Source: Aureococcus anophagefferens (Eukaryota > Sar > Pelagophyceae > Pelagomonadales > Pelagomonadaceae). From it: a DNA stretch of 64,000 nucleotides. The stretch spans positions 127,673 to 191,672 of the forward strand of contig NW_008705583.1 in the NCBI RefSeq assembly GCF_000186865.1. Reading direction: 5' to 3'. Positions 16,474 to 25,695 of the stretch are shown piece after piece (the first letter of the stretch is position 1; the number at the start of each line of letters is the position of its first letter). The notes under the pieces were generated by a model. It did no database searches. It was not told where the DNA came from and saw only the letters and a list, made by a program, of their open reading frames with translations. Both the position numbers and the translations under genes were made by a program.

Positions 16474-17208
16474 ATGCCAGAAGGCGAAAGCAAGTCGAAA
16501 CGCTTCCGCGGCACCGTTCTGTGGTACACGGCGAAGAAGAAGATGGGCTTCATCAAGCCCGACGAGCCCGACGCCAGCGACATCTTCGTCCACGACAGCG
16601 ACCTCCGCCCGGGCACGGGCCTCCTCAGCGAGGGCGACGCCGTCGAATACGGCCTGGCGATATTCCGGGGCCGCAACAAGGCCGTCGACGTCATCCTCGT
16701 CGGCGACGGCGCGCCGGCGCCGCCGAGCCCCGCGCCCTCGCTTCGTCCTCGGGGCGACGCGCTCGACCGCGCGCGCGTCACGGGCGCGCCGCTGTCGCAC
16801 GACGAGGCCGTCGCGTTCGTCACGTCCGACGACTGCGGCGCCGTCGCGACGTTCCTCGGCGTCACGCGCGACACCTTCGAGGGCAAGCGCGTCGTGCGCC
16901 TCTCCTACGAGGCCTACGTGCCCATGGCCGAGGCGGAGATGCTCAAGATCTGCGCCGTCGCGCGCGCGCGCTTCGAGGCGAAGCGCTGCTGCATCCTCCA
17001 CCGGACCGGCGAGGTCGCCGTCGGCGAGGCGAGCGTCATCATCGCCGCGGCGTCGCCCCACCGCAAGGACGCGCTCGCCGCCGTCGCCTGGGCCATCGAC
17101 GAGCTCAAGACGACCGTGCCCATCTGGAAGAAGGAGATCTACGCCGAGGGCGACCCGGCCTGGAAGCAGAACAAGGAGTGGGACCCGAAGACGCTCGGGA
17201 CCGCGTAA
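16474..17208 (+). CDS. MOCS2B: cold-shock domain fused to MoaE (molybdopterin synthase large subunit)
   Basis: Predicted 244 aa. Residues 10-75 are a cold-shock domain ('RFRGTVLWYTAKKKMGFIKP', 'DIFVHDSDL'). Residues about 105-235 are MoaE: 'VATFLGVTRDTFEGKRV', 'LSYEAYVPMAEAEMLKI', 'CILHRTGEVAVGEASVII', 'SPHRKDALAAVAWAIDELK' and 'VPIWKKEIY' with the catalytic Lys region. MoaE with thiocarboxylated MoaD inserts two sulfurs into precursor Z (cPMP) to form molybdopterin, the precursor of nitrate reductase and sulfite oxidase cofactor. A nucleic-acid-binding CSD on MoaE is unusual. The neighbour at 14514-16309 starts with a related CSD in the same orientation, which suggests local duplication or exon capture. 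The stop lies 2 bp from the convergent ZNHIT2-like stop. Confidence 0.9.
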   Translation: MPEGESKSKRFRGTVLWYTAKKKMGFIKPDEPDASDIFVHDSDLRPGTGLLSEGDAVEYGLAIFRGRNKAVDVILVGDGAPAPPSPAPSLRPRGDALDRARVTGAPLSHDEAVAFVTSDDCGAVATFLGVTRDTFEGKRVVRLSYEAYVPMAEAEMLKICAVARARFEAKRCCILHRTGEVAVGEASVIIAAASPHRKDALAAVAWAIDELKTTVPIWKKEIYAEGDPAWKQNKEWDPKTLGTA

Positions 17209-17210
17209 AC

Positions 17211-18741
17211 TTAGTCGGGCTCGTCGTAGTCGACGGCCGGCGGCGCCGCGACGACGACGGGCGGGCGCGGCGCGCCGCCGTCGTCGAGGCGCACGTCCGC
17301 GAGGCGCGCGAGGTCCGCCGCGTCGTCGTCGTCCGCCTCGGCGGGGTCCATCTCCGCGGCGTCGGCCGCGGAGACGACGGCGCGGCGCGCGGCGGCGAGC
17401 GCGTCCGCGGCGACCGGCGCGCCTGTGCCGAAATCGGGTTATTCCAGCCAAACTTCAAACCTCCCGAGCTCGGTCACATCGAAGTCGATTCGGCTGATTT
17501 TTGGACGAATCGATCGCTCTCGTCGAGTTCTCGAAGCACAGCAGATCAAAACTGCCGAATACGCTCACATTGAAGTCGGGTTGAGGATTTGATTTCGGCC
17601 CAGCGGCGCGCCGCACCAGAGCGCGAGGTACCGCGCCTTGCGCCGGAGCTTCTTCGGCGCGCCGCGCGCGAGGACGACGAGGCTCCAGGCGTCCAGCAGC
17701 GCCGCCGCGGCGACGGCGGGCGCCGCGAGCAGCGCCGCGACGTCGCGGAGCAGCGCGCCGTGGCCCCCGGCGCCGAGGAGGCCGCCGGCGGCCGCGCGCG
17801 CGCGCGCGGCCTCGAGCGCCGGCTCGACGCCGCCGCCGCCGCCGGCGAGGGACGCGCAGGCCGCGAGCCAGGCGTTGGCCGCGTCCGCGGCGGCGTCGTG
17901 GTGCGCGCCGTCGAAGGCGCGCGCGACGGCCGCGTACGCGTACGCGGCTTCGACGACGGCGCGCGCGGGCGCGGCGGTCACGGCGAGCCGCTCGCCGGCG
18001 ACCCTCCGCGCCGCGGCCTCGACGGGCGCCCCGGCGCCGTCGCCGTCGCGCCAGACCAGGGCCCAGAGCGGCGGCGCGGCCGCCGACCGGCCGAGGACCG
18101 CGGCGCGGTCGCCGCCGGGCGCCGCGGCCGCCTCGCAGCGCCGCTCGGCCGCCGCGAGCGCGTCGGCCGCCGCCGCGTCGGCCAGGCCCGCGCGGGCCAC
18201 GGCGGCGNNNNNNNNNNNNNNNNNNNNNNNNNNNNNNNNNNNNNNNNNNNNNNNNNNNNNNNNNNNNNNNNNNNNNNNNNNNNNNNNNNNNNNNNNNNNN
18301 NNNNNNNNNNNNNNNNNNNNNNNNNNNNNNNNNNNNNNNNNNNNNNNNNNNNNNNNNNNNNNNNNNNNNNNNNNNNNNNNNNNNNNNNNNGGCGCGGCCC
18401 TCGAGCAGCGCCAGCAGCCGCGCCTCGCTCGGCGCCGCGCGCGCGTCGTCGTCGTCCTCGCCTTTCGACAGGAGGTCGCCGACGCACCGCGCGCGGCCGC
18501 GGCCGGGCTCCTCGGCGAGCGCGCGCCGCACGCGCTGCGCGTAGAACCGCTCCGAGCACTCGCCGTGCTTCCCGAAGCAGGCCAGCGAGCAGTAGCGCAC
18601 GTCGCAGCGCGGGCAGGCGTAGCGCCCGGCGTGTTGGCCGCAGACGGCGCAGGGAGGGTCCGACGCTGTCGCTTTGTCGGCCGGCGCGTCCTTCGTCGTC
18701 GTCGCGCTGCGGGTCGGGCGCATGCCTCGTAAGAGGACCAT
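17211..18741 (-). CDS. ZNHIT2: HIT-type zinc finger protein, ZNHIT2-like (contains introner intron and assembly gap)
   Basis: The N-terminus holds a HIT zinc finger: 'CAVCGQHAGRYACPRCDVRYC', trimmed here to its ligand spacing C-x2-C, C-x2-C, C-x3-C, then H-x3-C ('KHGECSERFYAQRV'). The finger followed by 'CSExFY' and 'V' is typical of ZNHIT2, which in other eukaryotes works with the R2TP/TTT chaperone complexes and U5 snRNP assembly. The middle is interrupted by 183 N. The rest is Ala-rich and helical, as in ZNHIT2 C-terminal regions. An introner intron (17423-17611) must be removed to reach the TAA at 17211-17213. The frame before and after the N stretch disagrees, so the gap length is not real. 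The start could be 18741 or the Met at 18723. Confidence 0.75.
17423..17611 (-). mobile_element. introner element acting as an intron in the ZNHIT2-like gene (189 bp)
   Basis: Shares the introner core (17486-17513 region: CGATTCGGCTGATTTTTGGA, then 'cgtcgagttctcgaagc'). Inverted ends are of the GCCGAAATC type. The host sequence GCGCGCCG occurs on both sides. Taking the donor from the upstream copy (G|GCGCGC, a GC donor) and the acceptor CACAG from the element removes the element and one duplicate exactly, phase 1 in a Gly codon. The core is antisense to the gene. Confidence 0.8.
18208..18390. other. assembly gap (183 N)
   Basis: Run of N inside the ZNHIT2-like gene, in a very GC-rich Ala-coding stretch. 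The reading frame does not match across it, so its length is a placeholder. Confidence 0.95.
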
Positions 18742-18992
18742 CGTTGTACGTCTTCAAATGCTGTCCACGATCGCGCGGTCGTGCCCTACCGAGGTCCACG
18801 ACGGCGCGAGAGCCGCGCGAGGCACATCGTCGCTCTCCGAATTCGAAGGCATCGAGCAGTAAAGGTGCCGTTTGTGAGAAGCTGCGTCGAAGCCGCCTCA
18901 GCACGCTGCCACCTCTGCGGACCCAAGTTTGGCAAAGGCAAATTGCCGTCAAGGAAGGACAAGGACTTCTTCAAGATGTAGTCTCTAAGTCA

Positions 18993-21900
18993 TTACCAAG
19001 CGTCCAAACCCCCGTCCTTCGGCGGCGGCGGCTCGTAGCCCGCGAGCGCCGCGACGATCCGGTCCCGCGTCTCCGCCGGGTCGACGACGTCGTCGACCTC
19101 GAGCTGCGACGCGGCGGTCGTCGCGGCGCCGCGCGCGTGCACCGCGGCGCAGAGCTTGTCGAACAAGGCGGCGCGCTCGTCGCCGTCGACGGCGTCGAGC
19201 TTCGCCTTGAAGCCAAGATTGACTGCTCCTTCGACGCCCATGGCGCCGATCTCCGCCGTCGGAAACGCGAGGGTGTCCACCGGAACTTTCGTGCTCCCGC
19301 CGCAAAGCGCCATGGCCCCCAGGCCCACGGCTTTTCTGACGACGACGGCGACGACGGGCACGGAGAGCTTCGCGCCGGCGAGGAATAACCGAGAGGCTTT
19401 CCGCACCATGCCGTCCCGCTCCGCGTCCGGCCCGACCATGAAGCCCGGGCAGTCCAAAAGCGACACCACGGGCAGCCCGAACGCGTCGCAGAGGCGCAGG
19501 AAGCGCGCGGCCTTGTCCGCGGCGTCCGCGTCGACCGCGCCGCCGTTCCGCGCCGGGTCGGACGCGAGGATGCCGACGGCGCGACCGTCGACGCGGGCCA
19601 GGGCCGTGATCACCGAGCGGCCGAAGCGGTCCCGGAGCTCGAAGACGGACCCCTCGTCGCAGACGACGTCGAGGATCGCGCGCATGTCGTAGGCCCGCTT
19701 CCGGTTCTCCGGGACGAGCTGTCGAAGCAGGCGCTGGTCGCCGCCCGCGGGCGCCGGCGGCGCGACCGGCGCCGCGAAGTACGAGAGGTAGCGCTTCGCC
19801 GCGTCCAACGCCGCGGCGTCGTCGGCCGCGACGACGTCGACGACCCCTCGCTCGGCGAGCGCCGGCGCGGGGCCGACGTCCTCGGGCTTGACGCGGCCCA
19901 GGCCGCCGCCCTCGATCATCGCGGGGCCGCCCATGCCGAGCGAGGAGGTCTCGGTCGCGATCACGACGTCGCTGCAGCCCGCAATTGCGGCCGAACCGGC
20001 GAAGCAGTAGCCCGAGACGACGGCGACGCGGGGCACGACGCCCGCGAGCGCCGCGTACGCGTGCCACGTGGAAATAAATAGCCCGGCCGCCATCAGGCCC
20101 TCGACGTCGCCGTCGTTCGGCCGGCCGCCGCCGCCCTCCGGCAACGCGATGATGGGCAGCCGCCGCTTCGCCGCCACCTGCACCGCGCGATCGAGCTTGT
20201 GGTGGTGGAAGAATCCCTGGGTACCGGCGAGGACCGTCGCGTCGACGGCGACGACGACGGCGGGCGCGGCGCCGACCATGCCGACGCCCGTGAGCACGCC
20301 GTCGGCGGGCGTCTTCGCGGCCAGTTCCTCCTCGCTGCGCGTGCGGCGCTGGGCGGCGACCGCGAGGCCGCCGAGTTCTTTGAACGATTCGCCGCACAAC
20401 GCGGCGACGTGCTCGCGCGCCGTCAGCTGGCCGCGTTTCCTCCGCCGCGCGACGGCCTCGGGCCGCGCGGCATCGTCTAAAAGCGCGAGGCGGGCGCGCA
20501 GCGCCGCGAGGTCCGGCCGCGGCGCGTCGAGGTCGACAGTTTCCGCGGCCTCGGCGGCCGCGGCCTCGGCGCCCGCGGCGATGGCGACCTCGGCGAGCAC
20601 GGACCCCTCCGAGACGACGTCGCCGACGGCGCAGCGCACGGCGACGACCTCGCCGTCCGCGGGCGCCGCGAGGACGTGTTCCATCTTCATCGCCTCGATA
20701 ACCACGACGGGCTTGCCGCGGGCGATCTCGCCGACGGCCGCGACGGAGACGACCGTGCCCGCCGTGGGCGAGCGCAGCGCGCCGTCACCGTCGTCGCCGA
20801 GCGCCGCCGCCTCGTCGTCGGGAAACGCGTCGTCGACGAAGGTCGTCGTCGCCGTCGCGTCGAGGACCTCGGGGCGCGACAGCAGCTCCGACAGGAACCG
20901 TAGATTCGTCGAGGGCCCCTCGATGCCGAAGTCGTCGACGGCGCGCCGCGCCTTGTCCAGCGCGCGCTCGTAGGTCGGCGCGTTCACGATGACCTTGGCG
21001 ACGAGCGAGTCGAAGCTCGGGTGCGTGCCCAGACCCTCGGCGAGCGCCGTCTCGACGCGGACGCCGTTCGTCGGCGGATTGAACTTGCGCGCGGGCTCGC
21101 AGCTCGGCTTGCCGCTCTTCTCCGCCAACACCCGCGCCTGCACGGAAAAGCCCCGCGGCGCCGCCGCGCGGCTCCGGAGCGCGTCGAGCGCGAGCTGGAC
21201 CGCGACGAGATCGACGCCCGCGATTTCCTCGGTCACGGTGTGCTCGACCTGCAAGCGCGGGTTGCACTCCATAAAGTAGAAGCGGTCTCCGTTGATCAGG
21301 AACTCGAAGGTGCCGAGGCCCTGTAAGCCCGAGCTCGCCGCGAGCGCCTTGGCCGCTTCCGCTATCAACCGTCTGAGCGTGTCGTCGAGGAACGGCGCGG
21401 GCGCGACCTCGATCAGCTTCTGGTGCCGCCGCTGCAACGAGCACTCGCGGTCGAAGAGCGTCGCGACGGCGCCGCAGCTGTCGGCGGCGACCTGCACCTC
21501 GACGTGGCGCGCGGACCACACGTGGTCCTCGACGAGCAGCCCCTCCTCCGCGCCGCCGAAGGACCGCGACGCCTCGGACGCGCAGCGCTCGAAGTCGGCC
21601 GCCAAGTCGCCGGCGAGCGACACGCGGCGGATGCCCCGGCCGCCGCCGCCGGCGCGCGCCTTGAGCACGCCCGCGCCGATCCCATCCTTGAGAAAGGCCT
21701 CGAGCTCCGCCGCGCCGCCGACGACGGCGCCGCGCGCGACGGGCACGCCCGCGTCGACCGCGAGCCGGCGGGCGGCGATCTTGTCGCCGAAGACCTCGAG
21801 CGCGGCCGTCGGTGCACCGACGAAGGTCAGGCCCGCGTCGCGCACGTTCCGGCTGAAGGCCGCGTCCTCGGAGAGGAAGCCGTAGCCCGGGTGCACCGCG

Positions 21901-22115
21901 TCGCAGCCCTCGCGCAGCGCCGCGGCGATGAGCTCGTCGCTGTCCGCGTACGACGCCGCGCTCCGCAGCGGCGCGGTGGCGTCGCAGTGGTACTGCGCGA
22001 CGAGTTGCTCGTCCTCGGGCGCCACGGCGACGACGGACGGCAGCGCGCGGTCGCGCGCGGTGCGTGCGATGCGCGCCGCTATCTCGCCGCGATTTGCGAT
22101 GAAGAGGCGCTTCAT
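18993..22115 (-). CDS. single-chain biotin-dependent acyl-CoA carboxylase (BC-BCCP-CT)
   Basis: Predicted 1040 aa, intronless. Residues 1-440 are biotin carboxylase ('IANRGEIAARIARTARD', 'HPGYGFLSEDAAF', 'FMECNPRLQVEHTVTEEIAG'). The biotinyl domain follows with 'VIEAMKMEH' near residue 475, whose Lys is biotinylated. Residues about 550-1040 are a carboxyltransferase with both halves (N: 'GVGMVGAAPAVVVA'; C: 'LLDCPGFMVGPDAE', 'KAVGLGAMALCGGS'). Biotin carboxylase uses ATP and bicarbonate, and the CT transfers CO2 to an acyl-CoA. Having all three parts in one chain without the BT domain or ACC central region matches the long-chain acyl-CoA carboxylase type known from mycobacteria, rather than eukaryotic ACC, PCC or MCC. 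The substrate cannot be read from the sequence. There is no clear targeting peptide, so a cytosolic location is inferred. Confidence 0.9.
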   Translation of the reverse strand: MKRLFIANRGEIAARIARTARDRALPSVVAVAPEDEQLVAQYHCDATAPLRSAASYADSDELIAAALREGCDAVHPGYGFLSEDAAFSRNVRDAGLTFVGAPTAALEVFGDKIAARRLAVDAGVPVARGAVVGGAAELEAFLKDGIGAGVLKARAGGGGRGIRRVSLAGDLAADFERCASEASRSFGGAEEGLLVEDHVWSARHVEVQVAADSCGAVATLFDRECSLQRRHQKLIEVAPAPFLDDTLRRLIAEAAKALAASSGLQGLGTFEFLINGDRFYFMECNPRLQVEHTVTEEIAGVDLVAVQLALDALRSRAAAPRGFSVQARVLAEKSGKPSCEPARKFNPPTNGVRVETALAEGLGTHPSFDSLVAKVIVNAPTYERALDKARRAVDDFGIEGPSTNLRFLSELLSRPEVLDATATTTFVDDAFPDDEAAALGDDGDGALRSPTAGTVVSVAAVGEIARGKPVVVIEAMKMEHVLAAPADGEVVAVRCAVGDVVSEGSVLAEVAIAAGAEAAAAEAAETVDLDAPRPDLAALRARLALLDDAARPEAVARRRKRGQLTAREHVAALCGESFKELGGLAVAAQRRTRSEEELAAKTPADGVLTGVGMVGAAPAVVVAVDATVLAGTQGFFHHHKLDRAVQVAAKRRLPIIALPEGGGGRPNDGDVEGLMAAGLFISTWHAYAALAGVVPRVAVVSGYCFAGSAAIAGCSDVVIATETSSLGMGGPAMIEGGGLGRVKPEDVGPAPALAERGVVDVVAADDAAALDAAKRYLSYFAAPVAPPAPAGGDQRLLRQLVPENRKRAYDMRAILDVVCDEGSVFELRDRFGRSVITALARVDGRAVGILASDPARNGGAVDADAADKAARFLRLCDAFGLPVVSLLDCPGFMVGPDAERDGMVRKASRLFLAGAKLSVPVVAVVVRKAVGLGAMALCGGSTKVPVDTLAFPTAEIGAMGVEGAVNLGFKAKLDAVDGDERAALFDKLCAAVHARGAATTAASQLEVDDVVDPAETRDRIVAALAGYEPPPPKDGGLDAW

Positions 22116-22130
22116 GCTGGTTGGTCTTTG

Positions 22131-22295
22131 CCCAGTTTTTCGCGCTGTTTGAGCTTGTCCGAGCTACCGTGCGATCTCTTGAGCACAATGCGCACCTCCG
22201 ACTGGTTGCGCCGGCTTTGCGCAGTTTTTTTGCGCTGTTTTGCGCTTGTCCGAGAAGCCGAGCGATCTCTTGAGCACAATGCGCACCTCCGACTG
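22131..22295. repeat. tandem direct repeat of about 90 bp upstream of the carboxylase gene
   Basis: Two copies (about 22131-22204 and 22220-22295) share CAG-T-run, 'gcgctgttt', 'cttgtccgag' and an identical 34-bp block that contains gcgatctcttgagcacaatg. The repeat fills most of the 370-bp gap between the carboxylase (minus) and argC (plus). It lies within 20 bp of the carboxylase start, so it is 5' leader or promoter sequence. Confidence 0.65.
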
Positions 22296-22485
22296 CCGCG
22301 CACGCGTCGCGCCGCGACGCTCGTTGCTGCGAGAACTGCAACCGCGACAGTGCCGTCAAGGGTGAACTGCTCTCCAAAGATTCCGGCGGCTCCCGCAAAA
22401 ACCGCAAAACAGGGTGCCTCGCCGCTGCCATCGAGGTTGACACTGAGAATCCTGCGCAGCCGTCGCGACGGTGTAGCTCACAGCA

Positions 22486-23620
22486 ATGCGCAGTTTCCTA
22501 TCGTTAGCCGCCGTAGCAACCGCGCTCGTCGCGCCGCCTCGCGCAGCCACGCGCCACTCGGCGCTGCGCGCCAAGAAGAAGGTCTTCATCGACGGCGAGG
22601 CCGGCACGACGGGCCTCCAGGTGCTCGACCGCCTGAGCACGCACCCGGGGATCGAGATCGTGTCCATCGACCCGGCCGCGCGCAAGGACGCGGCCGCGCG
22701 CAAGGCGGCGATCAACGGCGCGGACGCCGTCGTGCTCTGCCTGCCCGACGACGCGGCCGTCGAGGCCGTGTCGCTCGTCGACGACGGCAACGACGTCAAG
22801 ATCGTCGACGCCTCCACCGCGCACCGCACGGACCCGGCCTGGGAGTACGGCTTCCCCGAGCTCGACGCGGCGCAGCGCGGCCGCATCGCCGCGTCGTGCC
22901 GCTGCGCGAACCCCGGGTGCTACCCGACGGGCTTCATCGCGCTGACGCGGCCCTTGGTCGACGCCGGCCTCCTCAAACCGGCGGCGCGCCTCGCCTGCAG
23001 CGCCGTCTCCGGCTACAGCGGCGGCGGCAAGCAGCTCGCGGAGATCTACGAGTCGGACGACCACGAGCCCTGGGGCGCCTACGGCTTCAACCTCGACCAC
23101 AAGCACCTGCCGGAGATGGCCTTCCACGGCAAGCTCGACGCGCCGCCCATCTTTCTGCCCGCGGTTGGGAACTTCAAGCAGGGCATGGTCGCCTCCGGCG
23201 TCCCGCATCCGCGACGATTTTCGAGAGGTTTTGACCAGGAAAAGGATGAAACATCGTGACCGACGCATGTGGTAGGTCGTCTCCGTGCCGGTGTACCACG
23301 CGGACCTGACGACGACGTCCGCGGAGGCCGTCCACGCGGCGCTCGAGGCGCACTACGCCGGGTCGACCTTTGTCACGGTCATGCCCTTCGGGCTGGCGGG
23401 CGCCGTCGACGCGGACCTCCTCGCCCGCGGCGCGTTCCTCGAGCCCACGGCGCTCAACGGCAGCAACGGCCTCGAGCTCTTCGTCTTCGGTAACGACGCC
23501 AAGGGCACGATGGTCCTCGTCGCGCGCCTCGACAACCTCGGCAAGGGCGCGTCGGGCGCCGCGGTCCAGAACCTCAACATCATGCTCGGCCTCGACGAGT
23601 CCCTCGGCCTCCAGCTCTAA
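22486..23620 (+). CDS. ARGC: N-acetyl-gamma-glutamyl-phosphate reductase (two exons)
   Basis: ArgC reduces N-acetylglutamyl-5-phosphate to the semialdehyde with NADPH in arginine/ornithine synthesis. The N-terminus ('[20 protein letters not shown]') is a signal/transit-like peptide, so the enzyme is probably plastid-targeted. '[18 protein letters not shown]' is the NADPH-binding start of the short type-2 ArgC family; '[17 protein letters not shown]' holds the active-site Cys; 'SGYSGGGKQ' and '[12 protein letters not shown]' are conserved. The frame breaks after 'NFKQGM'. Removing 23188-23275 (88 bp, GT donor, TAG acceptor) joins it to '[11 protein letters not shown]', as expected for ArgC, and continues to '[19 protein letters not shown]'. 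The spliced product is 348 aa. The convergent neighbour ends 17 bp away. Confidence 0.92.
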
Positions 23621-23637
23621 GACGGCTCGGAGTTTTT

Positions 23638-23994
23638 TTAGGGCGCGCCCGCGGGCGCCGCGGCCGGCGGCGCCGCGGCGTCCGCCTTGGCCGCGGCGGC
23701 GTCGGCGCGGTCGCGCGCGGGCGCGCCGACCGTGTCCGCCTTGACGAAGGGCATGGACGCGCTCGGCTCGAAGGCGAAGCCCCGGCGCACCGAGTTCTTC
23801 TTCCAGTTCTCCCGCGCGGCCTGCATCTTCTCGAGCATCTCCTCGTCGACCTCGTCGCCGGCGAAGACGGGCTGGAACGGGAGCATCGCGGCGACGCCGC
23901 CGAGGATGGCCCGCCGCGTCGACTGCATCGTCGGCTGCTGCGGCCTCAACGCGGCGCACGACAGGACCAGCGCGTGCAAGACGAGGATCTTCAT
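23638..23994 (-). CDS. small protein with bipartite plastid/thylakoid-lumen signal
   Basis: Predicted 118 aa from the Met at 23992-23994. A signal peptide ('MKILVLHALVLSCAALRP', F/L-type cleavage region 'CAALRPQQP' typical of stramenopile plastid import) is followed by a twin-arginine-like lumenal signal ('STRRAILGGVAAMLPFQPVFA' in part) ending in a good A-x-A site. The mature part is about 75 aa: an acidic helix ('EVDEEMLEKMQAARENWKKN'), a conserved-looking 'RRGFAFEPSASMPFV' and an Ala/Pro tail. I recognise no family; photosystem or lumen accessory protein is only a guess from the targeting. An upstream in-frame Met exists but would bury the signal. Confidence 0.6.
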   Translation of the reverse strand: MKILVLHALVLSCAALRPQQPTMQSTRRAILGGVAAMLPFQPVFAGDEVDEEMLEKMQAARENWKKNSVRRGFAFEPSASMPFVKADTVGAPARDRADAAAAKADAAAPPAAAPAGAP

Positions 23995-24246
23995 TTGTTT
24001 TGCGCGGCGCGGTACTGCGTGGCGATGCGACGGGTGTGCGGCGGGCGGACAGGTTGTCGCGTTCACGCGCGACGGCTTGAGCGACGGGTGTGCGGCTGGC
24101 AGACAGGGTCTCGCTCACGCGCGACGGCTTGAGCCGATCATCGACTCGACTTCTGCTGGAAAGTGCATGTTGAATGGATGTTGCTCGTCAAGGAGAGCGA
24201 AAGGGAAAACCGGGTCGCACCGGTCGAGGAAGCGTAATGCCGGGCC

Positions 24247-24447
24247 CTAGTTTGTTTGAACATAAAAGATCAAGTAAGCCGTGCGCATGGCGCCAGCGAG
24301 CCGACGCCACCGCCGGCGGGTCCGCGTGACGGACCGCGTCCGACTCGAGTCCGCGAGGTCGAGGATGGACGCGACGGCGTCGTGGTCGAGGTCGCCGACG
24401 GCGCGCCGCGTGCGCTCGACGCGTTCGTCGACCTCCGCCTCGGTCAT
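24247..24447 (-). CDS. small hypothetical protein or terminal exon
   Basis: 66 codons from 'MTEAEVDERVERTRRAVGDL' to 'TAYLIFYVQTN'. Third-position GC bias is strong from the ATG to about 24290, so this is probably coding. It may be the last exon of a longer gene: the same frame stays open upstream but without clear bias. It is amphipathic and charged, with no known motif. Confidence 0.35.
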   Translation of the reverse strand: MTEAEVDERVERTRRAVGDLDHDAVASILDLADSSRTRSVTRTRRRWRRLAGAMRTAYLIFYVQTN

Positions 24448-24707
24448 GAGCGCGTCGTCGTCGGCCGGTTTGAAAGTTCTTGGGTTTGCTGGGCGCGGCG
24501 CGGCGATGCCCGGGGCGACACGAACACGGCCATCTTCGACGCGCGCGGGGCAGTGGCCCTCCCCTCGCGCATACACCCCACATACGCGTGCAATTCTTAG
24601 TCCGCGCGTCGCGACCGGGCCCGCGGCGCCGCGTCGGGAGCGCGCGGCCGGCGAGCGCTCGCGCGCGCGGGCGACGCGTCGGGGGCTCCGTGGCGAGCCT
24701 GGGCGCT

Positions 24708-25163
24708 TTACATCTTCATGCAGGCGGGGTTGGTCGCCGCGCCTTGCATGTTGTAGAGCGTGCCGTCGGGGGCGCGGTAGACGGTCATCTTGTCGCACGG
24801 GCAGCCGCACACGCACGGGCAGAGGAGGATTCCGATGATCCACGTGACGACGCCGCAGTACGCCACCTCGATCATCGCGCCGCCGGGGGGAGTGCCGGGG
24901 GGATTCGCGACCTGCAGGCGCTCGACGACCACGACGAGCGCACCCGCCGGCGCCGCGGCGAGCGCGGCCGCCGCGTCCTCTTGGCCCGAGACCGGCAGTC
25001 CGTTGACGCTCACGACGCGGTCGCGGAGGCGCAGCCCCGCGGCCGCGCCGAGGCCGCCGGCGCGGATCTGGTGAACGAGCGGCGGGCTGCCGACCAGGGA
25101 GACGCCGACCTTGGCGTCGGCCGCCGGCTTTTTCAGGGTGATCTCGAGGCTGCCCTGCACCAT
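24708..25163 (-). CDS. PDZ-domain protein with C-terminal Cys-rich membrane segment
   Basis: Predicted 151 aa. Residues 4-85 form a PDZ domain: 'LEITLKKPAADAKVGVSLVG' strands, 'HQIRAGGLGAAAGLRLRDRV' helix and loop, 'VSVNGLPVSGQEDAAAAL' and a final 'ALVVVVERL' strand. Residues about 98-130 are hydrophobic and Cys-rich ('VAYCGVVTWIIGILLCPCVC', 'GCPCDK'), followed by 'MTVYRAPDGTLYNMQG', so the protein is probably anchored or palmitoylated at a membrane. PDZ domains bind C-terminal peptides; the partner is unknown. The Met at 25163 was chosen because it directly precedes the domain; an upstream in-frame Met at 25244 is less likely. Confidence 0.75.
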   Translation of the reverse strand: MVQGSLEITLKKPAADAKVGVSLVGSPPLVHQIRAGGLGAAAGLRLRDRVVSVNGLPVSGQEDAAAALAAAPAGALVVVVERLQVANPPGTPPGGAMIEVAYCGVVTWIIGILLCPCVCGCPCDKMTVYRAPDGTLYNMQGAATNPACMKM

Positions 25164-25695
25164 GATGTTCGAAGCTTTTGACCTGAGGGATCGACAATAT
25201 GACGATGGTGCGAACACGCCCCACGAAATACACGAGGGGAACAATCGCGGCCGCGCGGACGCGCTCGGCCGCGGGCGCGGGGACGGACGCGGCGGGTGCT
25301 TTACGTGCGAGAATGCTCGTCGGGCTGCTACAATGCGCTTGGAGCTCTGTAAGACACTTTTGGGTACGTGTTGAGGGCACTATGGAGGTAACTTGCCCTC
25401 AGCCTGACTCTTGGCTAGGGTATGGTAAAATCTAGTTAGTAGACTCCCTACTCAAGTAGGCAGCCTAATCTGCGATCGGGCTCTCTGTCCTCAATCGCTG
25501 GAGTTAAGTGAGTAAGAAAGAAAAGGAGCGACGTCATAGAAATCCAGATATGTATCCTTCGTCGCTCGCTGTGACTGTCTTAAAGCCAGGTTGTAGATAC
25601 AAGACCACTGCGCTGCCAACTTCAAGCTAAGTTAGTTATATATGAGTTACCTTAGGCCAGTCTCCCGCCACAAAGCCCCCATACTTGATTCTTAA
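25164..25695. other. intergenic region, start of GC-poor island
   Basis: 532 bp. After about 25370 composition drops sharply from the surrounding GC-rich level. It holds a short palindrome at about 25371-25400 (TGAGGGCA/TGCCCTCA) and one at 25528-25569 (GAGCGACG/CGTCGCTC). No complete tRNA fold could be drawn. No coding bias. Confidence 0.4.

Noticed and set aside
24247..25380. A single 377-codon minus-strand gene spanning the PDZ gene
   Set aside because: This frame is out of phase with the PDZ domain and is low-complexity there; only its last 66 codons show coding bias and these are listed separately.
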